Source: SZAS-103 sp038226665 (GTDB taxonomy: Bacteria; Pseudomonadota; Gammaproteobacteria; Xanthomonadales; Xanthomonadaceae). From it: 64,000 nt of DNA. Under the pieces are notes generated by a model, which was given only the letters and a program-made list of their open reading frames with translations, searched no databases and was not told the DNA's origin. Where the stretch lies: NCBI GenBank assembly GCA_038226665.1, contig JBBRQI010000002.1, forward strand, positions 1 to 64,000. Direction: 5' to 3'. Positions within the stretch are counted from its first letter, which is position 1. Each line of letters opens with the position of its first letter. The position numbers were made by a program, and so were the translations under genes. Positions 25,678 through 35,726 of the stretch are shown piece after piece.

Positions 25678-27590
25678 TGTACACGAACCACGACAACCCT
25701 CTTGACGCCGCCGTCGATCTGCGCGAGTACCTGCATCGGCACGAGACCAAGGATCTGTTGCGTTTCATCACCTGCGGCAGCGTCGACGACGGCAAAAGTA
25801 CGCTCATCGGCCGGCTGCTGCACGACAGCAAGCTGCTGTTCGACGACCAGCTCGCGACGCTCGAATCCGACAGCCTGCGCCACGGAACCCAGAACGGCGA
25901 AATCGATTTCGCACTGCTCGTCGACGGTCTCGCCGCCGAGCGCGAGCAGGGCATCACCATCGACGTCGCCTACCGTTTCTTCAGCACCGAAAAGCGCAAG
26001 TTCATCGTTGCCGACTGCCCGGGCCACGAGCAGTACACGCGCAACATGGCGACTGGCGCATCGACCGCCGACCTCGCGGTCGTGCTGGTGGATGCGCGCA
26101 AGGGCCTGCTGACGCAGACGCATCGGCACAGTTACATCGTGTCGCTGCTCGGTATCCGCCGCGTGCTGCTGGCGGTCAACAAGATGGACCTGATGGATTA
26201 CGACCAAGGTGTGTTCGACGCGATCGTCGCCGATTACCGTGCGCTTGCGACGCAGCTTGGCATCGCCGAAGTCGAATGCATTCCGTTGTCGGCCTTGCGC
26301 GGCGAGAACGTGATGAGCCGTTCGATCGCGATGCCCTGGTACGACGGCCCGTCGCTGCTTGAACACCTCGAACATGTTTCATTGAGTCCGGTCGCGCTGG
26401 ATCGCGTCGAAGCTGAAGTCGGCTTCCGCTTGCCCGTGCAATGGGTCAATCGTCCGAACCAGGAATTCCGCGGCTTTGCGGGCAGCATCGCGGCGGGAAT
26501 GATCGCGGTCGGCGACGAAATCGTCGTGCATCCTTCGGGCAAGCGCTCGCAGGTCGCGCGCATCGTCACCGCCGATGGCGACTTGCCGAATGCTTCCGAA
26601 GGGCAGGCGATCACGCTGACCTTGCGCGACGAAGTCGACATCAGCCGTGGCGACGTGATCTCCGCCGCGCGCAAGCCACCCGAGGTCGCCGACCAGTTCG
26701 CCGCGCACTTGTTGTGGATGAGCGATGCGCCGCTGCTGCCGGGTCGCGGCTACTGGTTGAAGACCGCCGCGCGCACGGTTTCGGCGACGATCACCGAGAT
26801 CAAGCACAAGGTCGACATCAACACGCAGGATCATCTTGCTGCCAAGCGACTCGAACTCAACGAGGTCGGTTACTGCAACCTCAATCTCGACCAGCCGATC
26901 GCATTCGAGTCGTACGCGCATAATCACGTGCTCGGCGGTTTCATCCTGATCGACCGGCAGACCAATGCGACCGTCGCTTGCGGCACGATCGACTTCGCGT
27001 TGCGGCGTGCGTCGAACATCCATTGGCACAGCCTGGAAATCGATCGCCACGCGCGTGCGTTGAGCAAGGGCCAGACGCCGTTGTGCCTGTGGTTCACCGG
27101 CTTGTCGGGTTCGGGCAAGTCGACGATCGCGAATCTTGTCGACCGTCGCCTGCATGCGCTGGGTTATCACAGCTACATCCTCGATGGCGACAACGTGCGC
27201 CATGCGCTCAACAAGGACCTCGGTTTCACCGATGAGGATCGCGTCGAGAACATCCGCCGCGTCGCCGAAGTCGCGAAGCTGATGACCGATGCCGGACTGA
27301 TCGTACTCGTGTCCTTCATATCGCCGTTCCGAGCCGAGCGCCGGATGGCGCGCGAGATGTTCGCGGCAGGCGAATTCGCCGAAGTATTCGTCGACACGCC
27401 GATCGAGGTCTGCGAGCAGCGCGACGCGAAGGGTCTTTACGCGAAGGCACGCGCGGGAGAGATCCGCAATTTCACCGGCATCGATTCGCCATACGAATTG
27501 CCGGAGAACGCGGACTTCACTTTGCACACCGTCGAAACCGCCGCAGACGTGTTCGCGCAACAGCTGGTGGACAAGATCGTCAAGCGCTGA
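25677..27590 (+). CDS. cysNC: Bifunctional sulfate adenylyltransferase subunit 1/APS kinase
   Basis: 637-aa fusion. The N-terminal CysN GTPase (about 1-455) drives ATP sulfurylation: G1 GSVDDGKST (34-42), DCPGHEQYTRNMATGAS, NKMDLMD. The C-terminal CysC APS kinase (about 460-637) makes PAPS: Walker A GLSGSGKS (475-482), DGDNVRHALNKDLGF, and FISPFRAERRMARE. The start overlaps cysD. CysNC fusions are known in xanthomonads, Pseudomonas and rhizobia. PAPS reductase and sulfite reductase genes are not in this window. Confidence 0.96.
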   Translation: MYTNHDNPLDAAVDLREYLHRHETKDLLRFITCGSVDDGKSTLIGRLLHDSKLLFDDQLATLESDSLRHGTQNGEIDFALLVDGLAAEREQGITIDVAYRFFSTEKRKFIVADCPGHEQYTRNMATGASTADLAVVLVDARKGLLTQTHRHSYIVSLLGIRRVLLAVNKMDLMDYDQGVFDAIVADYRALATQLGIAEVECIPLSALRGENVMSRSIAMPWYDGPSLLEHLEHVSLSPVALDRVEAEVGFRLPVQWVNRPNQEFRGFAGSIAAGMIAVGDEIVVHPSGKRSQVARIVTADGDLPNASEGQAITLTLRDEVDISRGDVISAARKPPEVADQFAAHLLWMSDAPLLPGRGYWLKTAARTVSATITEIKHKVDINTQDHLAAKRLELNEVGYCNLNLDQPIAFESYAHNHVLGGFILIDRQTNATVACGTIDFALRRASNIHWHSLEIDRHARALSKGQTPLCLWFTGLSGSGKSTIANLVDRRLHALGYHSYILDGDNVRHALNKDLGFTDEDRVENIRRVAEVAKLMTDAGLIVLVSFISPFRAERRMAREMFAAGEFAEVFVDTPIEVCEQRDAKGLYAKARAGEIRNFTGIDSPYELPENADFTLHTVETAADVFAQQLVDKIVKR

Positions 27591-27715
27591 TTGGCGATTG
27601 CAATACGCGCAGCTTGCGAATCACGAGCATTCGGTGTGGTCATCCCGCGTGCAACGCGTGAAAGCTTTGCTTCGCGTAACTGCAACCGAGACAGAAGTCA
27701 TGCGCAAAGCGCACG

Positions 27716-27985
27716 CTACTCGCCGTCCTGTGATGGGCGTTTTCTCGGCCGCACCAGCGAGTAAATCGTCAGCAAAATGATCGCGCCGATCAACGCCGCG
27801 ATGAAACCGATCGGTCCGTTGTCGGCGTACCAGCCCATCGCCAGGCCCACGTATTTCGCGATCAATGCGCCGCCGACGCCGAACAGCGTCGTCGCCAGCA
27901 AACCCATGCGATCGTCGCCGGGCTTGAGTGCGCGCGCGATCAGGCCGATGAAGAAGCCGATCAGGATGGTGTAGAGGACAATCAT
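27716..27985 (-). CDS. GlsB/YeaQ/YmgE family membrane protein
   Basis: 89 aa with three hydrophobic helices and the family signature IGLIARALKPGDDRMGLLAT; transglycosylase-associated family, often induced by stress, biochemical role unknown. The GGVGGALIAKYVG-like glycine-rich helix packing is typical (here FGVGGALIAKYVG). The start at 27985 lies four bases after the M20 peptidase stop, so it is probably cotranscribed with it. It converges with cysNC. Confidence 0.88.
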   Translation of the reverse strand: MIVLYTILIGFFIGLIARALKPGDDRMGLLATTLFGVGGALIAKYVGLAMGWYADNGPIGFIAALIGAIILLTIYSLVRPRKRPSQDGE

Positions 27986-27989
27986 GCCT

Positions 27990-29495
27990 TCAGCAGCAAC
28001 CGTGATTGCCGAAACCGGCATCGCCCGCAGCGACGCCGACGCCGTTCGTGAGTCCCATGACGCTGGCGGTGTGGTGTTCGGCCAATACGCGCGCGACGCA
28101 CGCAGTCACGCGCTTGCCGGTCGGGATGTGCAGGAATTCGTTCGGCCCGTGCGCGTTGGAATGCGGGCCGAGCACGCCGGTGATCATGAACTGCGCGCCC
28201 GGGAATTTCGCGCCCAGCATGCCCATGAACGGAATCGTCCCGCCTTCGCCCATGTGCACCGCGGGACGCCCGAAGAAATCGTGCGATGCGTGGTCGATCG
28301 CATGGGTCAGCCAGTCCGACATCGGTGGCGCGTTCCATCCGGTCGATGATTTTTCGAGTTCGAAGGACACGTGCGCACCATTCGGCGGATTGTCGAGCAG
28401 CAGCTTGCGCAGGATCGCACCGGCGGTGTCACCGTCGAGCGTCGGCGGCAGGCGCAGCGACAATTTCACCGCGGTGTGCGGACGCAGCACATTGCCCGCG
28501 TTGTCGAGCGTCGGCATCCCGTCCACGCCGGTCACCGAGAGCGCAGGCCGCCAGGTGCGATTGAGCACGAGCTCGTTGAGATCGCCGGACATCGGGGTCA
28601 TGCCGGGCAGGAACGGGAACTTGTCGTACACCGCCTTGCCCATCACTTCCGCGACCTTGCGCGCCTGCGCGAGGCGATCGTCGGGAATCGACGCGAACAA
28701 ACCTTCGACCTTGATCTTGCCGCTCACTTCGTCTTCAAGCCGCGACAGCAGCTGACGCAGGATGCGGAAGCTCGACGGCACGATTCCCGACGCATCGCCG
28801 GAATGCACGCCTTCGGACAATACCTTCACGATCAGGTTGCCGCCGGCGAGGCCGCGCAGCGACGTCGTGCACCACAATTGGTCGTAATTACCGCAACCCG
28901 AATCGAGGCACACCACCAGCGACGGCTTGCCGATCCGGTCCGCCATATGATCGACATAGGCCGGCAAGTCGTAGCTGCCGGATTCCTCGCAGGCTTCGAT
29001 CAACACCACGCAGCGCGCGTGCGGAAGTTTTTGTTCGCGCAACGCCATGATCGCGGCGAGGGAACCGAAGATCGCGTAGCCATCGTCGGCGCCGCCGCGA
29101 CCGAACAACTTGTCGCCGCGGATCACCGGCTGCCACGGACCGAGGCCGTCGCCCCAGCCGGTCATTTCGGGCTGCTTGTCGAGGTGGCCGTAGAGCAGCA
29201 CGCTATCGTCGCCGGTGGTGTCGCCGCTGGCGGGAATGTCGATGAAGATCACCGGCGTGCGGCTTTCAAGGCGCACCACCTCGACCTGCATGCCGGCGAT
29301 CGGCTGCGCGCGCGCCCATGTCTCCATGAGCCTGACCGCATCGTCCATGTAACCGTGGCTGGCCCAGTTCGCGTCGAACATCGGCGACTTGTTGGGGATG
29401 CGGATGTAATCGACCAGTTGCGGAACGATCGCGTCATCCCAGAGTTCGCCGACGAAACGATCGGCGCGCGTCTTGTCCATGCCAGCGTGATCCAT
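27990..29495 (-). CDS. M20 family dipeptidase/metallopeptidase
   Basis: 501-aa zinc peptidase of the M20 family resembling carnosinase-type dipeptidases. Metal and catalytic residues: His104 in LLYGHLDKQPE, Asp137 in GRGGADDGYAIF, Glu170/Glu171 in IEACEESGS, and the late His in HSNAHGPNEFLH. The dimerisation insert is about 215-380. GGAG lies 8 bases before the ATG at 29495. No signal peptide is seen, so cytosolic. The peptide substrate cannot be inferred. Confidence 0.9.
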   Translation of the reverse strand: MDHAGMDKTRADRFVGELWDDAIVPQLVDYIRIPNKSPMFDANWASHGYMDDAVRLMETWARAQPIAGMQVEVVRLESRTPVIFIDIPASGDTTGDDSVLLYGHLDKQPEMTGWGDGLGPWQPVIRGDKLFGRGGADDGYAIFGSLAAIMALREQKLPHARCVVLIEACEESGSYDLPAYVDHMADRIGKPSLVVCLDSGCGNYDQLWCTTSLRGLAGGNLIVKVLSEGVHSGDASGIVPSSFRILRQLLSRLEDEVSGKIKVEGLFASIPDDRLAQARKVAEVMGKAVYDKFPFLPGMTPMSGDLNELVLNRTWRPALSVTGVDGMPTLDNAGNVLRPHTAVKLSLRLPPTLDGDTAGAILRKLLLDNPPNGAHVSFELEKSSTGWNAPPMSDWLTHAIDHASHDFFGRPAVHMGEGGTIPFMGMLGAKFPGAQFMITGVLGPHSNAHGPNEFLHIPTGKRVTACVARVLAEHHTASVMGLTNGVGVAAGDAGFGNHGCC

Positions 29496-29692
29496 GCGGA
29501 TGACTCCTGCCTCGGTTGCCCAGTTTAACCCCGGGCCGCCGCGGGTAGGAAAACTCCGACGCAACCGTGCGTGGCAATCGCAGCCGCGCGTGCGCAATCC
29601 GGCGATGGAATGCGTGGGTGGGGAGCCGGAGACTGGCATCACCGGAACGCGACAGAGTCCGGAACCACCATCCACGACCAGGGAGATACACC

Positions 29693-30073
29693 ATGAACAA
29701 GATCGCCACCATGCTGCAAACCGCTGCACTCTCGCTGCTGCTGATCGGCGGCGCCCACGCCAGCAAGCACGCGCCTGCCAACAAGGCAGCGGTCGTCGCC
29801 TCGGCATCGACCAGCAACCACGCCAAGTCGGCCAAACCGACCAAGGCCGCGCAGAAAGTCAACATCAATACTGCCGACGCCGCGGCGATCGACGATGCGC
29901 TGCTCAACGTTGGCCCGTCCAAGGCGGCTGCGATCATCGCGTACCGCAAGCAGCATGGCGCGTTCCACACCGCCGACGAGCTCGCAAGCGTCAAGGGCAT
30001 CGGCCTGAAGACGATCGAGAAGAACCGCGACCGCATCGTGGTCGGCAGCGTAACGTCGGCGAGCAAGCGCTGA
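29693..30073 (+). CDS. ComEA-like helix-hairpin-helix protein
   Basis: 126 aa: signal peptide (MNKIATMLQTAALSLLLIGG...HA), a Lys/Ala-rich linker (about 24-53), then a ComEA helix-hairpin-helix DNA-binding domain (KVNINTADAAAIDDALLNVG and ELASVKGIGLKTIEKNRDRI). Such periplasmic proteins bind incoming DNA during natural transformation, although short stand-alone versions are widespread and often untested. GGGAGA precedes the ATG. It is a single gene, with no com operon beside it. Confidence 0.85.
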   Translation: MNKIATMLQTAALSLLLIGGAHASKHAPANKAAVVASASTSNHAKSAKPTKAAQKVNINTADAAAIDDALLNVGPSKAAAIIAYRKQHGAFHTADELASVKGIGLKTIEKNRDRIVVGSVTSASKR

Positions 30074-30130
30074 ATCAGCGGAACAGCCACCCGCTCCGCA
30101 GGAACGCGCATCGGGTGGTTTTTGCTCGGA

Positions 30131-30136
30131 TAGAAT
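30131..30136 (+). promoter_or_regulatory. -10-like TAGAAT immediately before hutD
   Basis: TAGAAT ends six bases before the A of the hutD ATG, which is the normal distance from a -10 box to a transcription start. No Shine-Dalgarno sequence lies between. This suggests a leaderless mRNA. The -35 region is poor. Confidence 0.35.
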
Positions 30137-30142
30137 GGCGGC

Positions 30143-30796
30143 ATGTCGCTGCGATTGATCCCCGCCAACGAGTACCGCCGCGAACGCTGGCGCAATGGCA
30201 TGGGCTGGACAAGGGAAATCGCGCGTAGTGATTTGCAGGAGTTTGAAAGTCAGCACAAGGATATGCGGGCTCTTGCAGAGGCATCTTCAGATGACTGGGA
30301 TTGGCGGCTGTCGATCGCCGAAGTCGAACACGATTGCCCGTTCTCAGCATTCCCCGGTTGCGACCGCGTGCTGATGCTGTTGTCCGGCAATGGCATGGAA
30401 TTGACATTCGACGATGGCGAGACGAACACAATCGCACCGCCGCACGGCCGCGTCGCGTTCGCCGGTGAGCGCAGCCTGCAATGTCGTTTGCTCGACGGGC
30501 CGACCACCGACTTCAACGCGATCGTGCGTCGCGACCGCTGCACCATGCAGGCCTTTCATCGCCCATTGGTCGGCTCGATGGTGTTCTTCGCCGAGGCCGG
30601 CGTGCTGTGGGCAATCCATCTCATGGCTGGTCGCGCAATGGTCAAGTCGGCCGGCGAATCGGTGGGCATGCATGCAGGCGATACCGCACTGCTGGAATCA
30701 GGCGTCACCGACGCGTCCGCGCGCAGTATCCTCGATGGCGGGGGCGATGTGTTGCTGGTGCGGATTCAACAAAACACTGGGCAGATGATCGACTGA
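30143..30796 (+). CDS. hutD: HutD family protein
   Basis: 217-aa cupin-like protein of the HutD family, usually encoded with histidine-degradation genes and thought to limit that pathway; its biochemistry is not settled. Conserved pieces: WRNGMGWTREIA, WDWRLSIAEVEHDCPFSAFPGCDR, and GPTTDFNAIVRRD. About 20 residues (DLQEFESQHKDMRALAEASS) are inserted between TREIAR and DWDWRL compared with the usual spacing. No hutH/U/I/G is in the window, so it is an orphan here. Confidence 0.87.
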   Translation: MSLRLIPANEYRRERWRNGMGWTREIARSDLQEFESQHKDMRALAEASSDDWDWRLSIAEVEHDCPFSAFPGCDRVLMLLSGNGMELTFDDGETNTIAPPHGRVAFAGERSLQCRLLDGPTTDFNAIVRRDRCTMQAFHRPLVGSMVFFAEAGVLWAIHLMAGRAMVKSAGESVGMHAGDTALLESGVTDASARSILDGGGDVLLVRIQQNTGQMID

Positions 30797-31233
30797 TCGC
30801 CTGCTGCGATCGGCTATCCGATTCGAGTCGTCGAATCCGGAGTGTCATCGACCGCTATCGCCCCGTAACAGCCGGCCACGAATGGCAACTTTCGGGTAGC
30901 CTGATCAGCGACGAAAGCGCGATGGATGTCTGGCTCAATTTCGCGCAATCAGTATTACGAACCTCGTGATCGATTATCAGCTCATTGATTCCAAGGAAGT
31001 CCACAATACTCATTCGGTTCTAATCGAGCGCCTCTGTCTTCGGCGACTTGCCCAGCGATGGCTGCATTTACCTTTGCTTGCTCGCAGGCACGACGTCCGG
31101 CAATGTCACCCTGGATATCATAGCTACTGCACGACAGACGGATTGACCGGGCATCCATTGGAGACAAGTCCTCCTCACGCATTGGGTGCGTGCCCCGAGG
31201 GCCTGTGCGTCCACGGAGTGCAATTTCATTGAC

Positions 31234-31270
31234 GTGAAGCGGATCAGTTGCCGCATCCTGACCGCTTCAC
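31234..31270. repeat. Long bulged inverted repeat
   Basis: GTGAAGCGG (31234-31242) is the exact reverse complement of CCGCTTCAC (31262-31270). After a single bulged A the pairing continues with TCAG/CTGA, giving 13 pairs and a loop of about 10 bases. No T-run follows. It lies inside the gene-poor stretch. Confidence 0.6.
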
Positions 31271-31384
31271 GATCAAGTGGAGTTGTCCATACATTGCCGA
31301 ATCCTGACCCAGATGAACATTATCAGATGGACGCGCTACGCCTTGGCTAGGGTCGCGTCCGCCCCTTGCGCACTACCGATCCCC

Positions 31385-31416
31385 TCCTCATCCTCGCATC
31401 TCCTCATCCTCGCATC
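31385..31416. repeat. Perfect 16-base tandem duplication
   Basis: TCCTCATCCTCGCATC occurs twice head to tail at 31385-31400 and 31401-31416, in non-coding DNA. Such an identical duplication is likely recent or slippage-prone. Confidence 0.85.
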
Positions 31417-31542
31417 ATGATCGCCTGCGAGCGCTTTGGCGACCAGCTCAGCGCAAGGGTCGGCGGCTTTTGTGAGGTTTGATCCAAGGGTGCCGTGTCC
31501 GGTCCTGGCCGATAAAAGTCATCGACGAACGCCGCTTGAGTG

Positions 31543-31866
31543 TCAGCCGCGATCGTCGCACGTCCACACCGAGTCGTCTTCGATTTTCACCGGAAACTTC
31601 GGCACCGGCAGATATGCCGGAGCGCACAGCACCCGGCCATCGCGCACGTCGAACTTCGCACCGTGCAGCGCGCATTCGATGGTCGCCTCGTCGGCGTCGA
31701 AGCTGCCCGCAGACAATTCGAAATCCTCGTGGCTGCAACGGTCCTCCAATGCGTAGAAATCGCCGTCGTAATTGAACACGACGATCGGCGTGTCGCCGGA
31801 CCACGCGACCCTGCTTTCGCCAGGCAGCAATTCCGTCGTCGCGCAGACGCGCACCCAGCCGCTCAC
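31543..31866 (-). CDS. Rieske [2Fe-2S] ferredoxin-like protein
   Basis: 107-aa Rieske domain protein. Cluster ligands are Cys44/His46 (CSHED) and Cys65/His68 (CALHG); the spacing and the KFDVRDGRVL tail match ferredoxin subunits of non-heme iron oxygenases and NirD-like proteins. The GTG start at 31866 overlaps the GNAT stop (GTGA), placing it last in the suf operon, where it is a plausible cluster recipient. No oxygenase gene is adjacent, so its electron partner is unknown. Confidence 0.88.
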   Translation of the reverse strand: MSGWVRVCATTELLPGESRVAWSGDTPIVVFNYDGDFYALEDRCSHEDFELSAGSFDADEATIECALHGAKFDVRDGRVLCAPAYLPVPKFPVKIEDDSVWTCDDRG

Positions 31867-32387
31867 AAATCTTTTTCCAGGATCTCGAAACGCAGATCGT
31901 CGCGCTTCGGTATCCCGAACCGCGCATCGCCGTACGGAAACGGCTTGGTAATGCCGGTACGTCGATAGCCGCGGCGTTCGTACCACGCGATGAGTTCCAC
32001 GCGGATGTCGATCACGGTCATGCGCATGTTCGGCAGCTTCCATTCGTCGCGCGCGATGCGCTCGGCTTCCGCGAGCATCGTCTTGCCGATGGCGGTGTTC
32101 TGCAAGCCCGGCTGCACCGAAAACATGCCGAAGTAACCGGCGCCGTCTTCATCGGCGACATGCGCGCAGGCCAGCAGCCCATCCTCGCGTTCCGCCATCA
32201 GGATGCGGCTTTGCGGTCGTTCGATTTGCGCGAGTACATCGTCGGCACCGGTGCGTCGACCGTCGAGGAAATCCGCTTCGGTGGTCCAGCCGGCGCGGCT
32301 CGCGTCACCGCGGTAGGCGGATTCGACCAATGCGACGATCGCATCGACATCGGCAGGCGTAGCGCTGCGAAACTTGAAAGCGTCCAT
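31863..32387 (-). CDS. GNAT family N-acetyltransferase
   Basis: 174 aa, single GNAT domain. The acetyl-CoA binding segment is GMFSVQPGLQNTAIGKTMLAEAE (motif A, although the usual Q/RxxGxG/A glycines are partly replaced: LQNTAIG). Motif B is WYERRGYRRTG. The substrate is unknown. The ATG is at 32387, close behind sufS, and the gene overlaps the Rieske gene; it thus sits within the iron-sulfur operon without an obvious role in it. Confidence 0.85.
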   Translation of the reverse strand: MDAFKFRSATPADVDAIVALVESAYRGDASRAGWTTEADFLDGRRTGADDVLAQIERPQSRILMAEREDGLLACAHVADEDGAGYFGMFSVQPGLQNTAIGKTMLAEAERIARDEWKLPNMRMTVIDIRVELIAWYERRGYRRTGITKPFPYGDARFGIPKRDDLRFEILEKDL

Positions 32388-32388
32388 G

Positions 32389-33627
32389 TCAGACCAGTAG
32401 TTTGCGGGTTTTGAGCAGGGCTTCGACGAACGTTTCGATCTCGGCGTGCGTGTTGTAGAACGCGAGCGAGGCGCGACAGGTCGCGGCAACGCCGTAGAAC
32501 TGCATCAGCGGATGCGCGCAATGGTGCCCTGAACGCACGGCGATGCCTTCGAGGTCGAGCAGGGTCGCGAGGTCGTGCGCATGCGCGCCTTCGAGCAGGA
32601 ACGAGATCACCGCCGCCTTGTCGGGGGCGTTGCCGATGATGCGCAGGCCGTCGATCTTGAGCATCTCCTCGGTCGCGTGCGCGAGCAACTCCCGTTCGCG
32701 CGCCTCGACGTTCGCCATGCCCAGCGAGCCGAGGTAATCGACAGCCGCACCCAGGCCGATGAAGCCCGCGATGTTCGGCGTGCCGGCCTCAAACTTGTGT
32801 GGCGGATCGTTGAACACGGTTCCGTCGAATCGGACCTCCTTGATCATCTCGCCGCCGCCGAAGAACGGCGGCATTGCGGCGAGGTGTTCGCGCCGCGCCC
32901 AAAGCGCTCCGGTGCCGGTCGGGCCGCACATCTTGTGGCCGGTGAACGCGTAGAAATCGCAGCCGATCGCCGCGATATCCACCATGCGATGCGGCAGCGC
33001 CTGCGAGCCGTCGACCACGGTGATGATGCCGCGACGACGCGCTTCGCGGCAGATCGCGCGTACTGGATTCACCGTGCCGAGCACATTGGAGACGTGGGTG
33101 ACGCCGAGCAGTTGCACGTCCGGCGTCATCGCCTTGTACAGCGCATCGAGGTCAAGCACGCCGTCGGACGTGATCTCGGCGACCTTGATCGTTGCGCCGG
33201 TGCGCTCGGCGATCAATTGCCACGGCACGATGTTCGCGTGGTGCTCCATCCGCGTGAGCAGGATTGCATCGCCGGCTTTCAGTCGCGGCAGCGCCCATGC
33301 ATACGCGACCAGGTTGATCGCCATCGTGGTGCCGCTGGTGAATATCAGATCGTTGCGATGCACGTTGAGATGCGCGGCGAGCTTGTCGCGGGTCGCCTCG
33401 TATGCTGTCGTCGCCTGCTCGCCGAGTGTATGCACGGCACGCGAAACATTGGCGTTGTATTCGCGGTAGTAGCGGTCGACCGCGACGATCACTGTCTCTG
33501 GCTTCTGCCCCGTGTTCGCCGAATCCAGGTACACCAGCGGCTTGTCGTGCACGGTGCGCGCGAGCAAAGGGAAATCAGAGCGCACATGCGCCCAGTCGAT
33601 CCCGAAGTCGGCAGCCACCTTGCTCAT
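32389..33627 (-). CDS. sufS: Cysteine desulfurase SufS
   Basis: 412-aa PLP enzyme, group II NifS-like, which mobilises sulfur from cysteine for SUF iron-sulfur assembly. PLP lysine Lys232 is in YAFTGHKMCGPTGTG; the persulfide Cys370 is in IAVRSGHHCAHPLMQFYG. EHHANIVPWQ is also conserved. The start overlaps the sufD stop by four bases. No SufE or SufU partner follows; a GNAT and a Rieske gene occupy that position. Confidence 0.95.
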   Translation of the reverse strand: MSKVAADFGIDWAHVRSDFPLLARTVHDKPLVYLDSANTGQKPETVIVAVDRYYREYNANVSRAVHTLGEQATTAYEATRDKLAAHLNVHRNDLIFTSGTTMAINLVAYAWALPRLKAGDAILLTRMEHHANIVPWQLIAERTGATIKVAEITSDGVLDLDALYKAMTPDVQLLGVTHVSNVLGTVNPVRAICREARRRGIITVVDGSQALPHRMVDIAAIGCDFYAFTGHKMCGPTGTGALWARREHLAAMPPFFGGGEMIKEVRFDGTVFNDPPHKFEAGTPNIAGFIGLGAAVDYLGSLGMANVEARERELLAHATEEMLKIDGLRIIGNAPDKAAVISFLLEGAHAHDLATLLDLEGIAVRSGHHCAHPLMQFYGVAATCRASLAFYNTHAEIETFVEALLKTRKLLV

Positions 33628-34906
33628 GCAGCCTCCAGTCGTGCAAGTGCGGCATCGAGGCGCGCGCCCAGCGATTCGACGAGCACAGCATCGTCCAGCA
33701 CTGAGAATGTCTCGCGGCAAAACGCAGCGGTCAGCAACCGCCGCGCTTCCGTTGCGGGCAACCCGCGTGAACGCAGGTAGAACAACGCAGCCTCATCAAG
33801 TCGCCCGACTGTTGCGCCGTGCGCGGCCTTGACCTCGTCGGCATGGATTTCCAGTACCGGTTGCGCGTCGATCTCGGCGCCTTCGGACAGCAGCAGGTTC
33901 TTGTTCGACAACCGCGCCTCGCTGCCGTCGGCGCCCGCGCGGATCGTGATGCCGCCATGGAACACTGCGCGCCCGCGGCCGGACACAAGACCGCGCCATA
34001 CCAGGTCGCAGGATGTATCGCGCGCGATGTGTTCGATGCCGAGCCGGGTATCGATATGGCGCTTGCCATCCGCGAGCAACACGCCGTTTGAAGCGAGACG
34101 CGCGCCTTCGCCTTCCAGGCGCACGTTCAATTCGTGGCGCGACAATCCCGCACCGAGTTCAAGGTCGATGCGCCGGTACTGCGCATCGCGGGCGAGCACC
34201 GCATCGGTGCGCGCGATCAGCGTTCCGTTCGCCGCATCGTCCTGGATGCGCGCGTGCTTCAGCGATGCGCCCGGAGCGAGATGCACATGCATGAGCGCGT
34301 TGCCGAGATGGGCATGGTCGCCGATCGCCAGATGATGTTCGACAACGACAAGCGCCGCGCCGCGCCGCAGTTCGATCTGGCTGCGCAGGTGCCATGCGAT
34401 ATCGGCATTTGCAGGCGCGCCGATGAAGACCAGGTGGACTGGTTTTTCCGCGCGGATTTTTTCCTCGACGCTGAGCAACACGCCATCGTCGGCGAGCGCT
34501 GCATTGAGCCTTGCGAAGGTGTCGTCGGCGCGATCGAAACGGCGCGCGAGAAAACCGGTTTCGCGCGCGTCGCCTTGCGCAAGCACTTGCGCGAGCGGGC
34601 GCAACGCGATGCCTGCTGGCAGCGCGGCGATGTTCGACAACGCCGCGTCCATGCGCCCGTTGACGAAGACCAGCCGCGGCGCGGGAATGCCGGCGAGCAA
34701 TGCCGCATCCACGGGCGCTGCCAGCGGTGCCGATGCTGCGAACGAGCGCCTTTCCAGCGCGCGCAGCGACGTGTATTTCCAGCGTTCGGCGCGCGTGGTC
34801 GGCAGGCCATCGGCGAGCGCGGAGGAGAACGCGTCGCGGCGCGCATCGTCCGGCGTGGACGGCAGCGCGCCGAAGCCGGCCTTCAGGGAGTCGAGCAGGG
34901 CGGCGC

Positions 34907-34910
<4 letters not shown>
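33624..34910 (-). CDS. sufD: Fe-S cluster assembly protein SufD
   Basis: 428-aa scaffold component that forms the SufBC2D complex. The C-terminal beta-helix carries the SufB/D signatures GRGRAVFHGGITIRAGADGSEA (in pieces), NLLLSEGAEIDAQPVLEI and HADEVKAAHGATVG with the conserved His. The N-terminal half is variable, as is usual. The start at 34910 overlaps the sufC stop. Confidence 0.94.
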
Positions 34911-35677
<767 letters not shown>

Positions 35678-35726
35678 GGTTGGTACCCGTGATTCGTGAT
35701 TCGTCGGAAAGTGTTTCGACACCCTT

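Larger units (their letters stand above)
30797..31542. other. 746-base region without a convincing gene
   Basis: Locally AT-richer than its surroundings. It contains a strong hairpin (31234-31270), a perfect 16-base tandem repeat (31385-31416) and only short open frames. The most protein-like is minus strand 30982-31182 (66 codons, including DIQGDIAGRRACEQAKVNAA), which I cannot assign and which has no clear ribosome site. It may be the decayed remains of an insertion or gene. No tRNA was recognised. Confidence 0.5.

Noticed and set aside
30982..31182. 66-codon minus-strand frame in the gap after hutD
   Set aside because: No ribosome site, no recognised family and poor context; kept only as a note in the intergenic entry.
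31385..31416. CRISPR-like repeat
   Set aside because: Only two abutting 16-base copies with no spacers and no cas genes in the window.
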